Of a stretch of 64,000 nt of DNA, positions 6,280 to 15,170 are shown piece by piece. The stretch is from JAODBQ01 sp047602055 (GTDB taxonomy: Bacteria; Actinomycetota; Acidimicrobiia; Acidimicrobiales; Ilumatobacteraceae). The translations under genes and the position numbers were made by a program. The notes under the pieces were generated by a model. That model had not been told where the DNA came from, searched no databases, and saw nothing but the letters and a program-made list of their open reading frames with translations. The stretch is from contig JASGIG010000001.1 in assembly GCA_047602055.1 (NCBI GenBank), forward strand, positions 3,534,001-3,598,000. The letters are read 5' to 3'. Positions within the stretch are counted from its first letter, which is position 1. Each line of letters starts with the position of its first letter.

Positions 6280-7496
6280 GCGTGGCGACGGTACCGGAGC
6301 AGCACCATCCCGTCCGTCCCGGTGCGGTGCGGGAGCAGGCGCCAGCCCTGGGCCCACGGCTCCCACGGTCCGGGCGGAGCAGCCGTGTCGACCTCGAAGC
6401 CGTCCGGCGTCGGGTGGTCGACCGACTCGGCGGCGAGCAGCGTGCACACGCTGTACACGAGGACGCCACCGGGGCGGACCAGCTCGGCGCTCGTGCCGAG
6501 GAGCCGCCGCTGCAGCGCGGCGAGGTCGTCGACGTCGCCCTCGGTGATCCGCCACCGGGCGTCGGCACGCCGGCGCAGCGTCCCGAGCCCCGAACAAGGC
6601 GCGTCGAGCAACACCCGGTCGAAGGTGTTCGGGCGATGCGGCGGCACGATCCCGTCGGCGACCACCACCCCGATTCCTCCGTGACTTGTCGCGCCTTGAC
6701 CGGAAACCTCCCGGTCAGCGCCTGACAAGAAGGCGCCACCAGCACCGCTCGACCCGGGACTTGTCGCGGCCTGAGCGTCGAAACGACCGTCAGCACGCGA
6801 CAGGACGGCGGCGTTGGCGGCGATCAGACCGGCGCGAGAGGGTGACACGTCGGCGGCGACGACGAAGGCACCGTCGGCCGCCATCGCCGTGGCCTTGCCG
6901 CCGGGGGCCGCGCAGACGTCGAGGATCAAGTCACCCTGCTGGGCGCCGACGGCGATGGCCACCCACTGCGAGCCCTCGTCCTGGACGTAGCCGTCGGCGC
7001 GCTCGGTGACCGCCGGCGGCTCGTTCATCGTCGCCAACGTGGCGAGCGCATCGTCGGTGCCGAGATCGACGGTCAGGCGGCGGACGATCCAGTCCGGGGA
7101 GCTGAGGCGGACTGCATCGCTCGGCCACGCCACCATCGGCGTCGCTGCCACCCGTCGCAGCACGGCATTGACGAAGCCGCGCTGGCGCTTCGGGGCCACG
7201 GCCACCGTCTCACCGACGGCGGCGTGCACCGGCACGCCGGCGAAGGCCAGCTGGTAGGCACCCAACCGCAGCAGCGTCCGGACCTGCGGCGCCGGCTCGG
7301 TGACGACGAAGCGGTCGACGAGCGCATCACAGGCGCGACGCATCCGCGTCGTGCCGTTGACCAACTCGGTGACGAACCGGCGGTCACGACCGTCGAGGCC
7401 GGAGCGCTCCAGCGCGCCGCGCAGCACGAGGTTGGCGTAGGCGCCGTCGTGGTCGATCCGTAGCAGCGTGCGGTAGGCGACCTCCCTGGCGTTCAT
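6276..7496 (-). CDS. rsmB: 16S rRNA (cytosine-C5) methyltransferase RsmB/Fmu
   Basis: Methylates C967 of 16S rRNA in the family. The N-terminal NusB-like domain (residues 1-135: REVAYRTLLRIDHDGAY, LVNGTTRMRRACDALVDRF) is followed by the Rossmann methyltransferase: SAM loop LDVCAAPGGKATAMA, DRVLLDAPCSGLGTLRRR with the PC motif, and LVYSVCTLLAAES with the catalytic Cys. An unusual insert of about 37 residues after AANAAVLSRADGR is encoded by two hairpin repeats (6685-6803) that keep the frame. The ATG at 7496 lies immediately after fmt; if fmt is read without a frameshift the two overlap by ATGA. It overlaps mogA downstream. Confidence 0.93.
   Translation of the reverse strand: MNAREVAYRTLLRIDHDGAYANLVLRGALERSGLDGRDRRFVTELVNGTTRMRRACDALVDRFVVTEPAPQVRTLLRLGAYQLAFAGVPVHAAVGETVAVAPKRQRGFVNAVLRRVAATPMVAWPSDAVRLSSPDWIVRRLTVDLGTDDALATLATMNEPPAVTERADGYVQDEGSQWVAIAVGAQQGDLILDVCAAPGGKATAMAADGAFVVAADVSPSRAGLIAANAAVLSRADGRFDAQAATSPGSSGAGGAFLSGADREVSGQGATSHGGIGVVVADGIVPPHRPNTFDRVLLDAPCSGLGTLRRRADARWRITEGDVDDLAALQRRLLGTSAELVRPGGVLVYSVCTLLAAESVDHPTPDGFEVDTAAPPGPWEPWAQGWRLLPHRTGTDGMVLLRYRRHA
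6685..6803. repeat. Pair of 44-45 nt hairpin repeats inside rsmB
   Basis: Copy A (6685-6729) and copy B (6760-6803) both begin CTTGTCGCG and end in near-complementary arms (GCGCCTGACAAG and CACGCGACAG). Each folds into an imperfect hairpin with inner arms TTGACCGG/CCGGTCAG (A) and CTGAGCGTCG/CGACCGTCAG (B). They are separated by 30 nt, similar to the paired repeats at 9588 and 32558. The insertion keeps the rsmB frame and adds Gly/Ser/Ala-rich sequence between conserved methyltransferase strands, where a surface loop is likely. This looks like a mobile REP-like element tolerated within a gene. Confidence 0.75.
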
Positions 7497-7572
7497 CGGC
7501 GCACCTCGCCTGCAGCCACGGTGCGCCGACGACCGAAGCGCACCGCAACGCCGGCTCGCTCGCCGAGCACGC

Positions 7573-8416
7573 TCACGAGCCGAGGCGCTCGCCCGACGCG
7601 GGGCGGGCGCCACGGGCGAAGTCGGCCCACGACATCGCCGCCCTTCCCTCCGGCTGGACGCGGCAGCAACCGCAGGCCACCGACGCGGTCGCCGTCGACG
7701 ACGTCGCTCGGCTCGCGGCCGACCAGCTCGGCGGTGAGCACCTTGAGGCGCTTGCCGCGGAACATCGTCCACGCCCCGCCGAGGCGGACGATCCGGTCCA
7801 GTTCCGCTGGCGGGCGCGACCAGTCGATGTGCAGCTCCTCGGGGCGGATCTTGTCGGCAGACGTCGGCTCGCCGACCTGTGGAACGGGGTCGCCGAGACC
7901 GTCACGGAGTCGGCGAACGAGCATCGCCGTACCGACGTCGACGAGCTCGGCGCGCAGCTCGTCGGCCGTCGTCGCCGGCCCGATCGGCACCGTCGCCCGG
8001 TCGTACACACCGCCGGTATCGAGGCCCTCCTCGACGGCCATCAGGCACACCCCGGTCTCGTCGTCGCCGGCGAGCAGCGCCCGCTCCACCGGGGCCGCGC
8101 CGCGCCAGCGTGGCAGCAGCGAGAAGTGCAGGTTGACCATCGGGATCGCCGCCAGCACGTGCGGCTTGACGATCTGCCCGAAGGCGACGACGACGCCGAG
8201 ATCGATGCCCAGGTCGAGGAGGTCGTCGACCCTGTGGTGCACCGGCATGCCCAGCTCGGTGGCCGCCGCCTTGACCGGACTCGGTGCGAGACCGCTCCCC
8301 CGCCCCCGGCGCTTGTCGACCCGGGTGACGACGGCAGCCACCTCGAACCCCGCGTCGACGAGCGCCCGCAACGGTGGCACCGCCATCGCCGGCGTGCCGA
8401 GATACGCGAAGCGCAT
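7573..8416 (-). CDS. fmt: Methionyl-tRNA formyltransferase, frameshifted near 3' end
   Basis: Formylates initiator Met-tRNA. RFAYLGTPAMAVPPLRAL, the folate-binding AFGQIVKPHVL, NLHFSLLPRWRGAAPVERAL and the catalytic Asn-His-Asp set (NLHFSLLP, GLDTGGVYD) are intact in the first 250 residues. After GGLRLL the frame goes out of register near 7663: the expected C-terminal pattern VQPEGRAAMSWADFARGARP...GERLGS appears in another frame ending at 7573 and is restored by removing one base. Read without correction, the frame ends at 7493 in an Arg-rich, unfamily-like tail that overlaps rsmB by ATGA. The corrected protein, about 280 residues, is slightly short for Fmt. It starts directly after the def stop. 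Confidence 0.88.
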
Positions 8417-8944
8417 TCAGCGAAGACGCAGGCGTCGGCGCTGCGGCTGGGCCGGAGGCGCCTCCTGCAGGCGGCGGTACTCGGCAAGCGCAGCCTTGCG
8501 CTGATCGCCCTCCAACCGGTCGAACATCAGCACGCCGTTGAGATGGTCGATCTCGTGCTGGAACATCCGGCCCATCAGCTCCGACGCCTCGATCTCGACC
8601 TCGTCGCCGTCGATCGTCCAGCCGCGCACGAGCACCTCGTCGGGCCGCAGCATCTCGACGTACAGCCCGGGGATGCTGAGGCAGCCCTCGTCGTAGACCC
8701 ACTCGCCGCGGCTCTCGACGACCTGCGGGTTGATGATCGCCATCGGTTGCTCGTCGATGTCCCACACGACGATCTGCTTCTGCACGCCGATCTGCGGGGC
8801 GGCGAGCGCCAGCCCGTTGTCGCTCTCGTACAGCGAATCGAACATGTCGTCGACGAGCCGGGCGACCTTGCCATCGATCTCTGCGACGGCGGAGGCCTTG
8901 GTCTTCAGCACCGGGTCGCCGTACGTGCGGATCGGTTGGGCCAT
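8417..8944 (-). CDS. def: Peptide deformylase
   Basis: Removes the N-formyl group from nascent proteins, reversing the action of the neighbouring fmt product. All three metal/active-site motifs are present: GLALAAPQIGV (about 45), EGCLSIPG (about 89) and QHEIDHLNGVLM (about 130), giving the Cys and two His Fe ligands and the catalytic Glu. 175 residues is normal. The stop is immediately followed by the fmt ATG (TGAATG), so the pair is co-translated. The ATG lies 7 nt after a TAGCCT -10 element, suggesting a leaderless mRNA. A longer upstream frame is unsupported. The C-terminal Arg-rich tail (QRRRLRLR) is ordinary. Confidence 0.97.
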   Translation of the reverse strand: MAQPIRTYGDPVLKTKASAVAEIDGKVARLVDDMFDSLYESDNGLALAAPQIGVQKQIVVWDIDEQPMAIINPQVVESRGEWVYDEGCLSIPGLYVEMLRPDEVLVRGWTIDGDEVEIEASELMGRMFQHEIDHLNGVLMFDRLEGDQRKAALAEYRRLQEAPPAQPQRRRLRLR

Positions 8945-8951
8945 GCCTGCA

Positions 8952-8957
8952 AGGCTA
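8952..8957 (-). promoter_or_regulatory. -10 element (TAGCCT) of def-fmt-rsmB-mogA
   Basis: TAGCCT on the minus strand lies 7 nt before the def ATG and would start a leaderless transcript serving def, fmt, rsmB and mogA. The divergent methyltransferase start is only 21 bp from def. Confidence 0.5.
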
Positions 8958-8965
8958 CCGAGGCG

Positions 8966-9580
8966 ATGTCGGAGCCCGGAGGCCACTACTTCAGCGAGCG
9001 GCCGGGTGTCGCCTCGGCGCCCGACGAGGTCGAGCTGGCGCTGCCGGACGTCCACCTGCGGCTGGCGACCGACCGTGGCGTGTTCAGCCACGGCCGCATC
9101 GACGCCGGCACGAAACTGCTGCTGTTGAAGGCGCCCGCGCCGCCGCCGACCGGCGACCTGCTCGACCTCGGCTGCGGCGCCGGGCCGATCGCGCTGACGC
9201 TCGCCCACCGGTCGCCGGGGGCGACGGTGTGGGCCGTCGACGTCAACGAGCGCGCCCGGGCGCTGTGCGCAGCCAACGCTGCCGCCAACGGTCTCGGCAA
9301 CGTGCGCGTCGCCGCGCCCGATGGTGTGCCCGCGACTGTGCGGTTCGCGACGATCTGGAGCAACCCGCCGATCCGCGTCGGCAAGGCCGCACTGCACGAC
9401 CTGCTGCTGCGCTGGCTCGGGCGGCTGGCGCCGGACGGCGCGGCGCAGCTCGTCGTTCACAAGCACCTTGGTGCGGACTCCCTGCAACGCTGGCTCACCG
9501 ACCACGGCCGCGACACCGTGCGCACCGCATCGAGCGCCGGCTACCGCATCCTCCGCGTGTCGGCGTCCGACAGCTCTTGA
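8966..9580 (+). CDS. RsmC-like class I methyltransferase
   Basis: A 204-residue SAM-dependent methyltransferase divergent from def. The SAM loop LLDLGCGAGPIALTLA (about 65-80), acidic VWAVDVNERA, and the base-flipping motif WSNPPIRVGK (about 128-137) match the RsmC/RlmG (N2-guanine rRNA) C-terminal domain, which stands alone in actinobacterial proteins. The N-terminal HYFSERPGVASAPDEVELAL and DRGVFSHGRIDAGT are typical of this short form. rRNA is the probable target. It ends 8 bp before the paired repeats that separate it from priA. Confidence 0.87.
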   Translation: MSEPGGHYFSERPGVASAPDEVELALPDVHLRLATDRGVFSHGRIDAGTKLLLLKAPAPPPTGDLLDLGCGAGPIALTLAHRSPGATVWAVDVNERARALCAANAAANGLGNVRVAAPDGVPATVRFATIWSNPPIRVGKAALHDLLLRWLGRLAPDGAAQLVVHKHLGADSLQRWLTDHGRDTVRTASSAGYRILRVSASDSS

Positions 9581-9587
9581 GCGGCCC

Positions 9588-9692
9588 GCGATTCGAGATG
9601 TGCGCACCCGGGCCGCACATCTCACATCGCGGTGAACACGCCACCGAGGCCAATTCGAGATGTGCGCACCCGGGCGGCACATCTCACATCGC
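9588..9692. repeat. Paired palindromic repeats, GCGATTCGAGAT family (locus 1)
   Basis: Copy 1 (9588-9630, 43 nt) and copy 2 (9652-9692) are near-identical hairpins: left arm GCGATTCGAGATGTGCG, right arm CGCACATCTCACATCGC. They are separated by 21 nt. They fill the convergent gap between the RsmC-like gene and priA. The same 43-nt unit recurs as a pair at 32558-32672. Either strand can form the stem, so bidirectional termination or a REP-type mobile element is plausible. Confidence 0.8.
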
Positions 9693-9716
9693 GACCCGGG
9701 GGCCGCGGGCCGCGCT

Positions 9717-11478
9717 TCAGCGGGGCGGGTCGACAGCGACGCGCAGGCGGGAGCCCTTGGGGCGGGGTGTGGTCGCCAGCGACGTCCCGAGGGTCAACCA
9801 GTCGTCGGCGCGGACGAGCACGCCGCGGCGGGTGGTCGCCGATTCCAGGCCTGTCGCCTCGGCGAGCTCCTCGGCACCGTCGCCCTCGACGGCCGCCAGC
9901 GCTCGGAACGGCGGCAGCCCGAGCAGCTCGCGGCGTGCCGCCTCGACGTCGGCGAGGCGCGACGGGTCGGCGTGCAGCACCGCCATCAGCACCTCGTGGT
10001 GCGGCAGGAACGTCTGCACGAGCAGGCGGCCGCCCGCATCGCGCGGCCCCACCAGGCGAGCGGCGCGCACCAGCAGCGCCATCGCCTGCTCGGCGGCGCG
10101 ATAGCGCGGGGCGAGCAGCTCGGCGTCGAGGTCGAGGAAGGCGACGACGTCGGTGTTGCGAACGCGGTGCAGTACCGCCTCGGTCCCGACGTAGATCTCT
10201 GCAGGGGCGAGCGCCTCAGTCGCGCCCGTGACGGCGACGACGGGCCGCCCGGCCGCGGCCTCCAGCTCCTCGCGCAGGCGGGCGACGCCGGGGCGGACGT
10301 TGGCCAGCGCCGACGATCCGCAGCGCTGGCACGCCGCCGGCCGCACCAGCTCGCAGCGCGGCGCAGCGCAGCATGCCGTCGTCGGTCTGGGCGACGGCGG
10401 CGTCGCAGCGCTCGCAGCGCAGCAGGGCGTGGCACGCCCGGCAGGCCAGCAGGCGGGAACGGCCGGCGACGTTGTGGACGCACACCACTCGCCGACCCGG
10501 CTCGCGCAGGTGACGAACCAGCGCGCCGGTGACCAGCGAGCGCTTCCACGGCTCCTCCGCCGCCCGGTCGACCAGCTCCAGCAACGGCCACGACGCCCGC
10601 TCCTCGGCGATCGGCGGGCGCCGGAGGCGACCGCCGGCCCACGCCAGCGCACTGATCGTCGGCGACGGCGAGACCAGCACGCAGGCCGCGCCGGCGCGGG
10701 CAGCGCGCTCGATCGCCACGTCGCGGGCGTGCCACGTCGGGGTGCGCTCCTCCTGCAGCGCCTCGTCGTGCTCGTCGAGGACGACGATCGCCACGAGATC
10801 GGGGCACGGCGCCCACACCGCCGTGCGCGTCCCGACGACCACGTCGACCCCGCCAGCGGCACGCCCCCACTCGTCGGGCACGAGCGCCACTGCCAGCCCG
10901 GCACGGCGCAACCGGCTGGCGATCGCTCGTGCCGCGGCGACGGCCGGGTGGACGACGATCGTCGGGCCTCGGCGGGCGATCTCCACGACCACCGGCAGCG
11001 GATCGGTGTTCGGCGGCACACGCCGGACCGCCCCCGCCGTCGCCCCGAGCGATGAGTGATGAGCCGACCTGTCCGGCTCATCACTCATCGCACCCGTCGG
11101 AGCAGAGCCGGGCACGGTCCGCCGCGATGGCGGCAGGGCGCGCACGCGGCGCGGCGGGCTCGCCGCGACCATGAACGGGCGGAGGCGGTCGACGCCCCAG
11201 CGCAGCGCGGCCCAGCGGGCGAGATCGATGACGTCCGGCGACGGCCCGACGCCCGACCACGCAGCGATCGGCAACAGCCGGTCGACCGGGACGTCGGCGG
11301 ACGGCGCGCCGACCGACACCACCCAGCCGCCGATGCGCCGGCCGTGCAACGGCACCCGCACCGACGAGCCGGGCCGCACGTCGCCGGCCAGCGCCGGCGG
11401 GACGAGGTAGTCGAACTGCTTGTCGAGCCCCGTGACGTCAGGAACGACCCGAGCGACGACGGCTAGCGCGTCGCCCAA
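9717..11478 (-). CDS. priA: PriA-like primosomal protein N', frameshifted
   Basis: Replication-restart protein of the actinobacterial type. The N-terminal 3'BD domain (VVARVVPDVTGLDKQFDYLVP), a helicase-like core with DEHDEAL in place of DEAH, the Zn region with CRACHALLRCERCDAA, and the C-terminal LANVRPGVARLREELEAAAG are visible. A clear Walker A is missing, as is known for actinobacterial PriA homologues, so helicase activity is doubtful. The frame breaks near 10357 between MLRCAA and CELVRPAACQRCG; removing one base restores the CxxC motif. A 41-nt perfect palindrome (11050-11090) is embedded in the linker before the core. The start is uncertain: a TTG at 11478 fits the N-domain best. Confidence 0.83.
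11050..11090. repeat. Perfect palindrome inside priA
   Basis: Two 17-nt arms, CGATGAGTGATGAGCCG and its exact complement, are separated by a 7-nt loop. It is translated as part of AMSDEPDRSAHHSS in the PriA linker. No second copy was seen in the window. It resembles the in-gene hairpins of rsmB in size (41 against 44-45 nt) but not in sequence. Confidence 0.8.
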
Positions 11479-11637
11479 CGCTCGCGTGGAGTGGGGGTGG
11501 TGCGGAGGGGGCGCTCCGAGATCCCCCTCCGCCGTGCGCCGACTCGCTTCGCGTGAGGCGCACAGCAAGCTGGGCGCGGGCGAAGGCCGCTCATCGAAGC
11601 TCGACCGAGATGAGCGAGCGAATCGAGCGTCGAAACA

Positions 11638-12831
11638 TCAAACCCCGACGGCGCGCATGAAGTCGTCGAGACGGCTGACCTGCTCCCAGGTGAACTCCGG
11701 CAGGGCCCGCCCGAAGTGGCCGTACGCCGAGGTCTTGCGGTAGATCGGCCGCTTCAGGTCGAGGTCTCGCACGATCGCCGCCGGGCGCAGGTCGAACACC
11801 TCACGAACGCCCTCGACGATCTTCGCCGGGTCCACCTGCTCGGTGCCGAACGTCTCGACGAGGATGCTCACCGGGTGAGCCATGCCGATCGCGTACGCAA
11901 CCTGGACCTCGCAGCGCGACGCCGCGCCGGAGGCGACGACGTGCTTGGCCACCCAGCGCGCCGCGTACGCCGCCGAGCGGTCGACCTTCGACGGGTCCTT
12001 GCCGCTGAACGCTCCGCCACCGTGGCGACCCATGCCGCCGTACGTGTCGACGATGATCTTGCGCCCGGTCAGGCCGGTGTCACCGTGCGGGCCGCCGACC
12101 ACGAACTTGCCGGTCGGGTTGATGTACACGTCATAGTCGTCGTCGGCGAACTGCGCCGGGACCACCGGCCCGATGACCTGCTCGATGAGGTCGGGGCGGA
12201 TGACGGTGTCGCGGTCGATGCCGTCCTGGTGCTGGGTGGAGATCAGCACGTGCGACAGGCGCACCGGCTTGCCGCCCTCGTACTCGACGGTGACCTGGGT
12301 CTTGCCGTCGGGCCGCAGGTACGGGATGGCCCCGGCCTTGCGGACCTCGGACAGCCGCTCGCTCATCCGGTGCGCCAGCCAGATCGGCATCGGCATCAGA
12401 TCGGGCGTGTCGTCGCAGGCGTAGCCGAACATCATCCCCTGGTCGCCGGCGCCCTGGACCTCGATCTGGTCCTCGGTGCCGCCGACGGACCGCACCTCCT
12501 CGCTCTTGTCGACGCCCTGGGCGATGTCGGCCGACTGCTCGTCGATGCTGACGATCACGCCGCACGTGTTGCCGTCGAAGCCGTACAGCGCGTTGTCGTA
12601 ACCGATCGAGTTGATGACCTCGCGGGCCAGCTTGGGGATGTCGACGTACGCCGAGGTGGTGATCTCGCCGGCGACCACGCACAGGCCGGTGGTCAGGAGC
12701 GTCTCGCAGGCGACGCGCCCGTGCGGGTCCTCGGCGAGGATCGCATCGAGGACAGCGTCGCTGACCTGGTCGGCCATCTTGTCCGGATGGCCCTCCGTGA
12801 CGCTCTCGGACGTGAAGGTGAAGTTGCTCAT
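11638..12831 (-). CDS. metK: S-adenosylmethionine synthetase
   Basis: Makes SAM from Met and ATP. A 397-residue protein with all signatures: FTFTSESVTEGHPDKMADQ at the N-terminus, the hexapeptide GAGDQGMMFGYA (about 128-139), and the glycine-rich phosphate loop GGGAFSGKDPSKVDRSAAY (about 270). Length is normal. Its ATG overlaps the coaBC stop by ATGA. Downstream, a 159-bp gap to the priA start contains GC-rich inverted sequence but no gene. Confidence 0.98.
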   Translation of the reverse strand: MSNFTFTSESVTEGHPDKMADQVSDAVLDAILAEDPHGRVACETLLTTGLCVVAGEITTSAYVDIPKLAREVINSIGYDNALYGFDGNTCGVIVSIDEQSADIAQGVDKSEEVRSVGGTEDQIEVQGAGDQGMMFGYACDDTPDLMPMPIWLAHRMSERLSEVRKAGAIPYLRPDGKTQVTVEYEGGKPVRLSHVLISTQHQDGIDRDTVIRPDLIEQVIGPVVPAQFADDDYDVYINPTGKFVVGGPHGDTGLTGRKIIVDTYGGMGRHGGGAFSGKDPSKVDRSAAYAARWVAKHVVASGAASRCEVQVAYAIGMAHPVSILVETFGTEQVDPAKIVEGVREVFDLRPAAIVRDLDLKRPIYRKTSAYGHFGRALPEFTWEQVSRLDDFMRAVGV

Positions 12832-14072
12832 GGCTTCCTGTGCTGTTGTTGGGGTGGACGACCGGCCGCCTGCCGGGCGCGCAGCCGCGACACGCTAGCC
12901 AGCACGGCGGCGGCGACACGCCGTTTGTCGGCCAGTTCGACGACCTCCTCGGAGCCGTCGGCACCGAAGATCGTCACGGCATTGGTGTCGTGCTGGAAGC
13001 CGACGCCGGGGGCGGCGACGTCGTTGGCGACGATCAGGTCGAGGCGCTTGCGGGCCAGCTTCGACGTGGCGTTCGCGCGCAGGTCGGACGTCTCGGCGGC
13101 GAAGCCGACGAGGACCTGACCGTCGGGCTTGCGGGCGCCGAGACCGGCGAGGATGTCGGGCGTCGGCTCGAGGACGATCTGCGGCACGCCCTGGTCCTTC
13201 TTGAGCTTGCCCTCGGCGGCGAGCACCGGGCGGAAGTCGGCAACGGCGGCGGCCATGATCACGACGTCGGCGCCGGTGGCCAGCTCGTCCATCGCCGCCT
13301 GCATCTGCGCGGCGGTCTCCACGGAGCGGATCGAGGCACCGGGTGGAACCGGCAGCTCGACGGTGCTGACGATCGTCACGGCGGCGCCCTGCGCGGCGGC
13401 CTCGGCGGCGATCGCGTAGCCCTGCTTGCCGCTGCTGCGGTTGGCGATGACCCGCACCGCGTCGATCGGCTCGCGCGTGCCGCCGGCGCTGACGACGACG
13501 CGCAGCCCGGCGAGCGGGCAGTCCGCAGCGCCGGCGAGCACACGCTCCACGGCGGCGACGATCGTCGCCGGGTCGGCGAGGCGACCGGCCCCGACGTCAC
13601 CGCCGGCCAGGCGCCCCGACTCAGGTTCGACGACGTGCACACCGCGCGAGCGCAACGTGGCGACGTTGGCCTGCACAGCCGGGTGCTCCCACATCTCGGT
13701 GTGCATCGCCGGGCAGACCACGACGGGCGCACGCGTCGCCAGCAGGACGTTGGTCAACAGGTCCGTCGACAGCCCGGCGGTGTACGCGGCGAGCAGCCGC
13801 GCCGTCGCCGGGGCGACGAGGATGAGGTCGGCGGTCTGGCCGAGGCGGGTGTGTGGGATCGGGCTGTCCTCGTCCCACAGCGATGTCTGCACCGGCTCAC
13901 TGGCCAGCGCCGACAACGTGGTCTGGCCGACGAAGTGCTCGGCACCGGCCGTCATCACGGGGACGACGTGGGCCCCGGCGTCGACCAGGCGGCGAGAGAC
14001 CTCGACGGCCTTGTAGGCAGCGATCCCGCCGGTGACCCCGAGCACGATGCGCCGACCGGCGAGCACACTCAC
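12828..14072 (-). CDS. coaBC: Bifunctional phosphopantothenoylcysteine decarboxylase/synthetase
   Basis: Performs two steps of coenzyme A synthesis. The N-terminal flavoprotein CoaC domain (residues 1-180) has LGVTGGIAAYKAVEVSRRL, the FMN-binding PHTRLGQTADLILVAPATA and PAMHTEMWEHPA. The CoaB domain (190-405) has VVSAGGTREPIDAVRVIANR with the SSGKQG motif, MAAAVADFRP and LVGFAAETSDL. 414 residues is standard. The GTG start is supported by the conserved N-terminus. It is followed directly by metK (ATGA overlap), and rpoZ lies 150 bp upstream, matching mycobacterial order. Confidence 0.96.
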   Translation of the reverse strand: MSVLAGRRIVLGVTGGIAAYKAVEVSRRLVDAGAHVVPVMTAGAEHFVGQTTLSALASEPVQTSLWDEDSPIPHTRLGQTADLILVAPATARLLAAYTAGLSTDLLTNVLLATRAPVVVCPAMHTEMWEHPAVQANVATLRSRGVHVVEPESGRLAGGDVGAGRLADPATIVAAVERVLAGAADCPLAGLRVVVSAGGTREPIDAVRVIANRSSGKQGYAIAAEAAAQGAAVTIVSTVELPVPPGASIRSVETAAQMQAAMDELATGADVVIMAAAVADFRPVLAAEGKLKKDQGVPQIVLEPTPDILAGLGARKPDGQVLVGFAAETSDLRANATSKLARKRLDLIVANDVAAPGVGFQHDTNAVTIFGADGSEEVVELADKRRVAAAVLASVSRLRARQAAGRPPQQQHRKP

Positions 14073-14221
14073 GACGGCGGTCGGCCAGAGGAGCCGAGCC
14101 GACAGGCGAGACGACCAATCGTCACGGTGCGGTGCCTCGGCTGGCGAAGCCAGACGAAATGAACGTCGCTCGGCTCACGGATGGGCCTTCGCTCGAGTTC
14201 TCGAGGCTGAGGGCAGCGCGA

Positions 14222-14547
14222 TCAGGCGATGATCTCGCCGTCGTTGCCGGCTTCGATCGCGGTCTCGACCTCGTCGACCTCGTCCAGCAGCTCCTCGGGC
14301 AGCTCGGTGCGGACGATCTTGTCGGCGGCGATCTCCTCGAAGCCGATGCTCAGCGGCTTGCGCGCGACGCGGACGGCACCTGCGGCGGGATCTTGTGGCC
14401 GAGCCCGTCGCCGAGCTGGTTGAAGTACGAGTTGATGTCGCGGGCGCGACGGGCGGCGAGCGTCACGAGGCTGAACTTCGAGTCGACGCGGTCGAGCAGC
14501 TCCTCGATCGGCGGGTTCATCATCGTGTCGTACGAGCGCGTGGTCAT
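14222..14547 (-). CDS. rpoZ: RNA polymerase omega subunit, frameshifted
   Basis: The small subunit that helps assemble beta-prime. The start is clear: ATG at 14547 after a GGAGG site, followed by MMNPPIEELLDRVDSKFSLV and TLAARRARDINSYFNQLGDG, the actinobacterial omega core. After HKIPPQ the frame meets a stop, whereas RKPLSIGFEEIAADKIVRTE, the expected continuation, lies in another frame that ends at 14222. The discrepancy falls within about 14364-14385 and needs one added or two removed bases. With correction the protein is about 108 residues, normal for the family. It lies 30 bp after gmk in the same direction. Confidence 0.85.
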
Positions 14548-14577
14548 AGCGATCCTCCGTCAGGCCGGCAGGTGATC

Positions 14578-15168
14578 CTACCTGGTGGCCGTGCCCGAAC
14601 GGTGGTGCTCGATGATCGACATCATCTGCCGCACCGTGTCGGCGAGGTCGTCGTTGACCACCACGTGATCGGCGATCTCCAACCCGATCGGCTCCTCGTC
14701 GACGGCCTTCTGGAGGCGCTGCTCGACCTTGTCCTCCGGGTCGCCGCGCCCGCGCAGCCGACGCTGCTGCTCCTCGCGCGACGGCGGGAGCACGAAGATC
14801 AGCACCGCGTCCGGGAACTGCCCCTTGACCTGGGTGGCACCGTCGACCTCGATCTCGAGGACGACGTCACGGCTGCCCGAGCGCTCGGGCATCGGCGTGC
14901 CGTAGTAGTTGCCGAGGAAGTTGGTCCACTCCAGGAAGCCGCCCTGCTCGATGCGGTCCTCGAACGTCGCCCGATCCGTGAACGTGTACGCGTCCGCCGC
15001 CTCGCCGGGCCGCCGGTCGCGGGTGGTCCACGATCGGCTCAGCCACAGCTGCGGGTCCTGCTCGACGAGCAAGCCGACGATGGTGCCCTTTCCGACCCCG
15101 CCCGGCCCGGACACGATGAAGATCAGCGGAGCGTCCTCGCCTCCCGTCGGGTGGTCGCTCGCCGGCAC
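14578..15168 (-). CDS. gmk: Guanylate kinase
   Basis: Phosphorylates GMP to GDP. A 196-residue protein with P-loop FIVSGPGGVGKGTIVGLL (residues 16-33), the GMP-binding SRSWTTRDRRPGEAADAYTF and EWTNFLGNYYGTP, and the lid LRGRGDPEDKVEQRL. It sits 2 bp after mihF and 30 bp before rpoZ, the conserved mihF-gmk-rpoZ-coaBC arrangement of actinobacteria. Confidence 0.97.
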   Translation of the reverse strand: MPASDHPTGGEDAPLIFIVSGPGGVGKGTIVGLLVEQDPQLWLSRSWTTRDRRPGEAADAYTFTDRATFEDRIEQGGFLEWTNFLGNYYGTPMPERSGSRDVVLEIEVDGATQVKGQFPDAVLIFVLPPSREEQQRRLRGRGDPEDKVEQRLQKAVDEEPIGLEIADHVVVNDDLADTVRQMMSIIEHHRSGTATR

Positions 15169-15170
15169 CT

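Noticed and set aside
7573..11478. Programmed ribosomal frameshifting in fmt and priA
   Set aside because: No slippery heptamer or shared sequence is seen at the joins and the same type of single-base excess affects unrelated genes, so sequence error is more likely.
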